From an uncultured Dorea sp. (lineage in GTDB: Bacteria > Bacillota > Clostridia > Lachnospirales > Lachnospiraceae): a stretch of DNA of 64,000 bases. The DNA lies in the NCBI GenBank assembly GCA_910587575.1, contig CAJULU010000008.1:19884-83883 (forward strand). Reading direction: 5' to 3'. The position numbers and the translations under genes are program-made. Under the pieces are notes generated by a model. That model saw nothing but the letters and a program-made list of their open reading frames with translations, did no database searches and had not been told where the DNA came from. Shown here piece after piece: positions 61,368 through 64,000 of the stretch (positions within the stretch are counted from its first letter, which is position 1; each line of letters begins with the position of its first letter).

Positions 61368-62945
61368 ATGGGAATTTACGTGAATCCAGGAAACAGAGCT
61401 TTCCAAAGAGCATTAAATTCAAAGATTTATATAGATAAGACAGGTCTGATTGCTGCTACGAACCGTAGAATGGATACTCTGGATTGTTTTTTATGTGTAA
61501 GCCGTCCGCGGCGTTTTGGAAAATCCATGGCGGCAGACATGCTGACGGCATATTATAGCAAAGGCTGTGATTCAGCAGGTTTATTTGCCGGGCGGAAGGG
61601 GGAGAAGGAGGAGTCTTTTCCAATACACCTGAACCGGCATAATGTCATCCGCCTGGACGTTCAGCGTTTTGTGGAAACAAAGAAGGATATTGATACCTTT
61701 ATTGAGAAGATGGAAAGTAAGATCGTCGCTGAACTGACGAAAGAATTCCCGGAATGTACAGATTTTGGAAAAGATTCCAGATTAAAAGAAGCGCTTGATC
61801 AGATTTTTATCCAGACCGGCCAGGGGTTTGTTTTCGTTATTGATGAATGGGACTGTGTGTTCCGTGTCGCAAAGGAACGAAAAGAGAAACAGAAGCAGTA
61901 TCTGGAATTTCTGAGGGGGCTGTTTAAAGGTGCTGATTACGTGGAACTGGCCTATATGACAGGGATTCTGCCGATAAAAAAATATGGGGAGCACTCGGCA
62001 ATCAATATTTTCGAAGAATATTCTATGATTGATCCAAAGGATCTGGGAGAATATTTCGGATTCACCAGGGAGGAAGTGCAGGAACAGTGTGAACAGTATC
62101 ATGTGGATTATACCAGGGTAGAAAGATGGTATGACGGGTATCTGTTAGGAGATCAGCATATCTATAATCCCAGATCTGTGACTGGCGTATTGATGTGGAA
62201 GCGTTTTGAGAGCTACTGGACCGGTACAGAGACGTATGAGGCCTTGAAGACGTATATTGATATGAATTTTGATGGCCTTAAGGAAGCGGTGATTGGTATG
62301 CTGGGCAATGTGAGGTGTGGAATAGACCCTTCTACATCTCAGAATGATATGACGACATTTAAGAACAGAGATGATGTGCTCACATTATTGATTCATTTAG
62401 GTTACTTGTCATTTGATGAAAAGAAGAGGGAAGTTTTTATCCCAAACCAGGAGATTGTACAGGAATTTCTGAGAGCGGTAAAAACCGGAGGATGGGGAGG
62501 TCTTATGCAGGCTCTGGAATCCTCAGAGAGACTTCTTAGAAGTACATGGATGATGGATGGGAAATCTGTAGCAGAGGGTATGGACGCAATTCATAATGAA
62601 ACGGCATCCATGTTAAAATATAATGATGAGAATTCGCTCACGTGCGTTGTTCTTATGGCGTATTATAGTGCAAAAGCATATTATATGAATCCGGTTATGG
62701 AAATGCCCTCTGGAAAAGGCTTTGCGGATGTCGTGTATCTGCCGGGACGTGATAAAGACCGACCTGCATTAGTGGTGGAACTGAAATGGAATCAGTCGGC
62801 TGTGGGTGCGATCAGACAGATTAAGGAGAAGAAGTATACTGCCTGGACGGAAGGGTATACGGGGGAGATTCTGCTGGTTGGGATTAATTACCGTAAAGAG
62901 GATAAGAGACATGAGTGTGTGATAGAAAAATATGTAAAGGAATAA
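61368..62945 (+). CDS. AAA-ATPase-like protein with C-terminal PD-(D/E)XK nuclease domain
   Basis: A 525-residue protein of the AAA-ATPase-like/PDDEXK_9 type. The N-terminal NRAFQRALNSKIYIDKTGLI and the P-loop-like VSRPRRFGKSMAADML are followed by VFVIDEWDCVFR (Walker B). The C-terminal nuclease-like part has FADVVYLPGRDKDRPALVV then ELKWNQS (D and E-x-K). Many copies occur in genomes of gut Firmicutes and Bacteroidetes; the role is unknown, with defence or mobility suspected. I chose ATG 61368 after AAAGGAG. It has its own promoter and is the last gene before repeat copy 3. Confidence 0.82.
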   Translation: MGIYVNPGNRAFQRALNSKIYIDKTGLIAATNRRMDTLDCFLCVSRPRRFGKSMAADMLTAYYSKGCDSAGLFAGRKGEKEESFPIHLNRHNVIRLDVQRFVETKKDIDTFIEKMESKIVAELTKEFPECTDFGKDSRLKEALDQIFIQTGQGFVFVIDEWDCVFRVAKERKEKQKQYLEFLRGLFKGADYVELAYMTGILPIKKYGEHSAINIFEEYSMIDPKDLGEYFGFTREEVQEQCEQYHVDYTRVERWYDGYLLGDQHIYNPRSVTGVLMWKRFESYWTGTETYEALKTYIDMNFDGLKEAVIGMLGNVRCGIDPSTSQNDMTTFKNRDDVLTLLIHLGYLSFDEKKREVFIPNQEIVQEFLRAVKTGGWGGLMQALESSERLLRSTWMMDGKSVAEGMDAIHNETASMLKYNDENSLTCVVLMAYYSAKAYYMNPVMEMPSGKGFADVVYLPGRDKDRPALVVELKWNQSAVGAIRQIKEKKYTAWTEGYTGEILLVGINYRKEDKRHECVIEKYVKE

Positions 62946-62974
62946 AAAGATATAAAATTTGAGATTGCAGATAC

Positions 62975-63026
62975 AAAAATTTCGCAGAGTATCCTACTCT
63001 GCGAAATTTTTTTCGAAACAACATAT
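62975..63026 (+). repeat. Palindromic repeat, copy 3 (right border of the polysaccharide island; terminator-like)
   Basis: This copy matches 31024-31075 in direct orientation at 51 of 52 bases; only the loop differs (TCC for TCT). The hairpin is followed by a T-run, so it can terminate the AAA-ATPase-like transcript. The match includes TCGAAACAACATAT beyond the hairpin, so it is more than a shared terminator stem. Confidence 0.9.
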
Positions 63027-63064
63027 AAACCGTCTGGTGTATATGGCTTTGCATGTGTAATTAT

Positions 63065-63093
63065 TGACAAAATCATAACAAAATGATATATTT
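63065..63093 (+). promoter_or_regulatory. Promoter of the glycyl-radical activase gene
   Basis: A perfect TTGACA (63065-63070), a 17-base spacer and TATATT (63088-63093) lie about 90 bases upstream of the activase start. Confidence 0.78.
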
Positions 63094-63183
63094 GAACTAT
63101 AGTCTAAACCGTAGTCTGAATTGTAGATGAAGACATACTGTCAGATCTATTAGATGTCTGCAGAATATAAGAGGAATATAAGA

Positions 63184-64000
63184 ATGAGAAATATTACCAA
63201 TATCCAGAAGTTCTCTGTCCATGACGGTGACGGAATCCGGACGTCTGTATTTTTTAAGGGGTGTCCGCTGAACTGCGAATGGTGTCACAATCCGGAGACC
63301 CAGCGTTATGCAAGGGAGATACAGTACGATCCAGGCAGATGCACAGGCTGTGGAGCGTGTGTGAAGCAATGTCCCGTCCAGGCTCTTTCCATGACAGATG
63401 GAAAGCCTGTGACTGACCGGGAAGCCTGTACCCTGTGCGGCAGATGCGAGAATGTCTGTCCGGCTGGAATCCGTGAGGTTGTGGGACGGGAGTATTCAGT
63501 AAAGGAACTTGTGAAAGAATTGATGAAAGACCAGGTCTTCTATGAAGATTCCGGCGGGGGAGTGACATTTTCCGGTGGTGAGGCCATGACGATGGATCTG
63601 GATTATCTCCTGGCTGTTGCGAAAGAACTCCGGCGCCAGGACGTGTCTCTCACCATCGACACCTGCGGATATGTGCCCTATGAGAAATTCCAGGCGCTTC
63701 TGCCGTATGTGGATACCTTTCTATATGATGTGAAGGTCATGGATCAGGAACTTCACAGGCGGTATATGGGTGTGGATAATGTTCTGATTCTTGAGAATCT
63801 GATCCGTCTTGCCAGGGACGGCGCAAGGATCTACATACGAATTCCGGTAATCCGGGAAGTGAACGGCAATGAAAAGAATATGAAAGAAACAATAGAGTTT
63901 CTTAAGAAACACGATATTCATCCGCCTCAGATTAACCTGCTGCCTTACCATGATACGGGAAGCGGCAAGTATCCGAAGCTGGATATGGAATATAAGGGAA
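63184..64000 (+). CDS. Glycyl-radical enzyme activase (radical SAM, PflA-like), truncated by window end
   Basis: The first ~272 residues of an activase. The radical-SAM cluster is in GCPLNCEWCHNPE, and two inserted ferredoxin clusters follow (CTGCGACVKQCPV and CTLCGRCENVCPAGI). This is the long form used for glycyl-radical dehydratases, decarboxylases and lyases other than PflB. VTFSGGEAMT binds S-adenosylmethionine. The partner glycyl-radical enzyme must lie beyond the window, so the substrate is unknown. It has its own promoter and lies outside the repeat-bounded island. Confidence 0.93.
   Translation, partial: MRNITNIQKFSVHDGDGIRTSVFFKGCPLNCEWCHNPETQRYAREIQYDPGRCTGCGACVKQCPVQALSMTDGKPVTDREACTLCGRCENVCPAGIREVVGREYSVKELVKELMKDQVFYEDSGGGVTFSGGEAMTMDLDYLLAVAKELRRQDVSLTIDTCGYVPYEKFQALLPYVDTFLYDVKVMDQELHRRYMGVDNVLILENLIRLARDGARIYIRIPVIREVNGNEKNMKETIEFLKKHDIHPPQINLLPYHDTGSGKYPKLDMEYKG

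Overview
The window looks like chromosome from a Gram-positive gut anaerobe of the Lachnospiraceae (Clostridium cluster XIVa) type. This is inferred from the gene families (YesL, LplB/YtcP-type sugar permeases, DUF1848, DUF3788, a LoaP-like NusG paralogue, AAA-ATPase-like/PD-(D/E)XK proteins), strong AGGAGG ribosome binding sites, TTGACA/TATAAT promoters and the absence of any outer-membrane gene. No rRNA, tRNA, CRISPR array, integrase or complete insertion sequence was seen.

Region 1 (1-6.3 kb) is a mannoside-degradation operon on the plus strand: the end of a GH38 alpha-mannosidase, a CutC-family protein, a DUF4432 epimerase-like protein, D-lyxose isomerase and a GH2 beta-mannosidase. The last gene carries an in-frame 63-bp-period repeat that recurs at 20.9 kb. 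Region 2 (6.3-12.3 kb) holds a DUF3788 gene and an AraR-like GntR/LacI chimeric repressor divergent from a ChvE-MmsA-MmsB monosaccharide ABC transporter, with likely operators between them. Region 3 (12.2-20.6 kb) has a LacI regulator, YesL and a membrane protein on the minus strand, divergent from two permeases, a binding lipoprotein and a GH32 beta-fructosidase: a fructan or fructo-oligosaccharide locus.

Region 4 (20.6-31 kb) is mixed: a PD-(D/E)XK Rpn-like protein with heptad repeats, a cupin, nrdR, truA, an exonuclease III, a YmfI-like SDR, an RND exporter with a large coiled-coil insertion and a palindrome over its promoter, an HD hydrolase and a DUF1848 protein.

Region 5 (31-63 kb) is a surface-polysaccharide island. 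It begins with a 181-bp segment bounded by perfect 32-bp inverted repeats. A good promoter inside it points away from the cluster in this sequence, and the first gene after it is a LoaP-like antiterminator that appears to start with ATC. This resembles the invertible-promoter plus UpxY arrangement of Bacteroides capsule loci, but in a Firmicute. A third copy of the repeat lies 32 kb away, just past the cluster, in direct orientation to the left copy (51 of 52 bases identical).

The cluster encodes an aminotransferase, 3-hydroxyacyl-CoA dehydrogenase, thiolase and LpxD-like acyltransferase. Next come an initiating sugar transferase and a deacetylase. They are followed by a block not expected in capsule loci: acyl carrier protein, acyl-AMP ligase, type II thioesterase, LuxE-like synthetase, LuxC-like reductase, SDR and a two-subunit transketolase. 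I read that block as an acid-to-aldehyde-to-ketol route supplying an unusual building block. The remainder is AT-rich and holds glycosyltransferases, polymerase, flippase, an asparagine-synthetase-like amidotransferase lacking Cys2, a pyruvyltransferase with an Fe-S partner, UDP-ManNAcA synthesis (wecC, wecB) and an acetyltransferase apparently switched off by a G10 tract. An AAA-ATPase-like protein closes the island. The window ends inside a glycyl-radical-enzyme activase gene.
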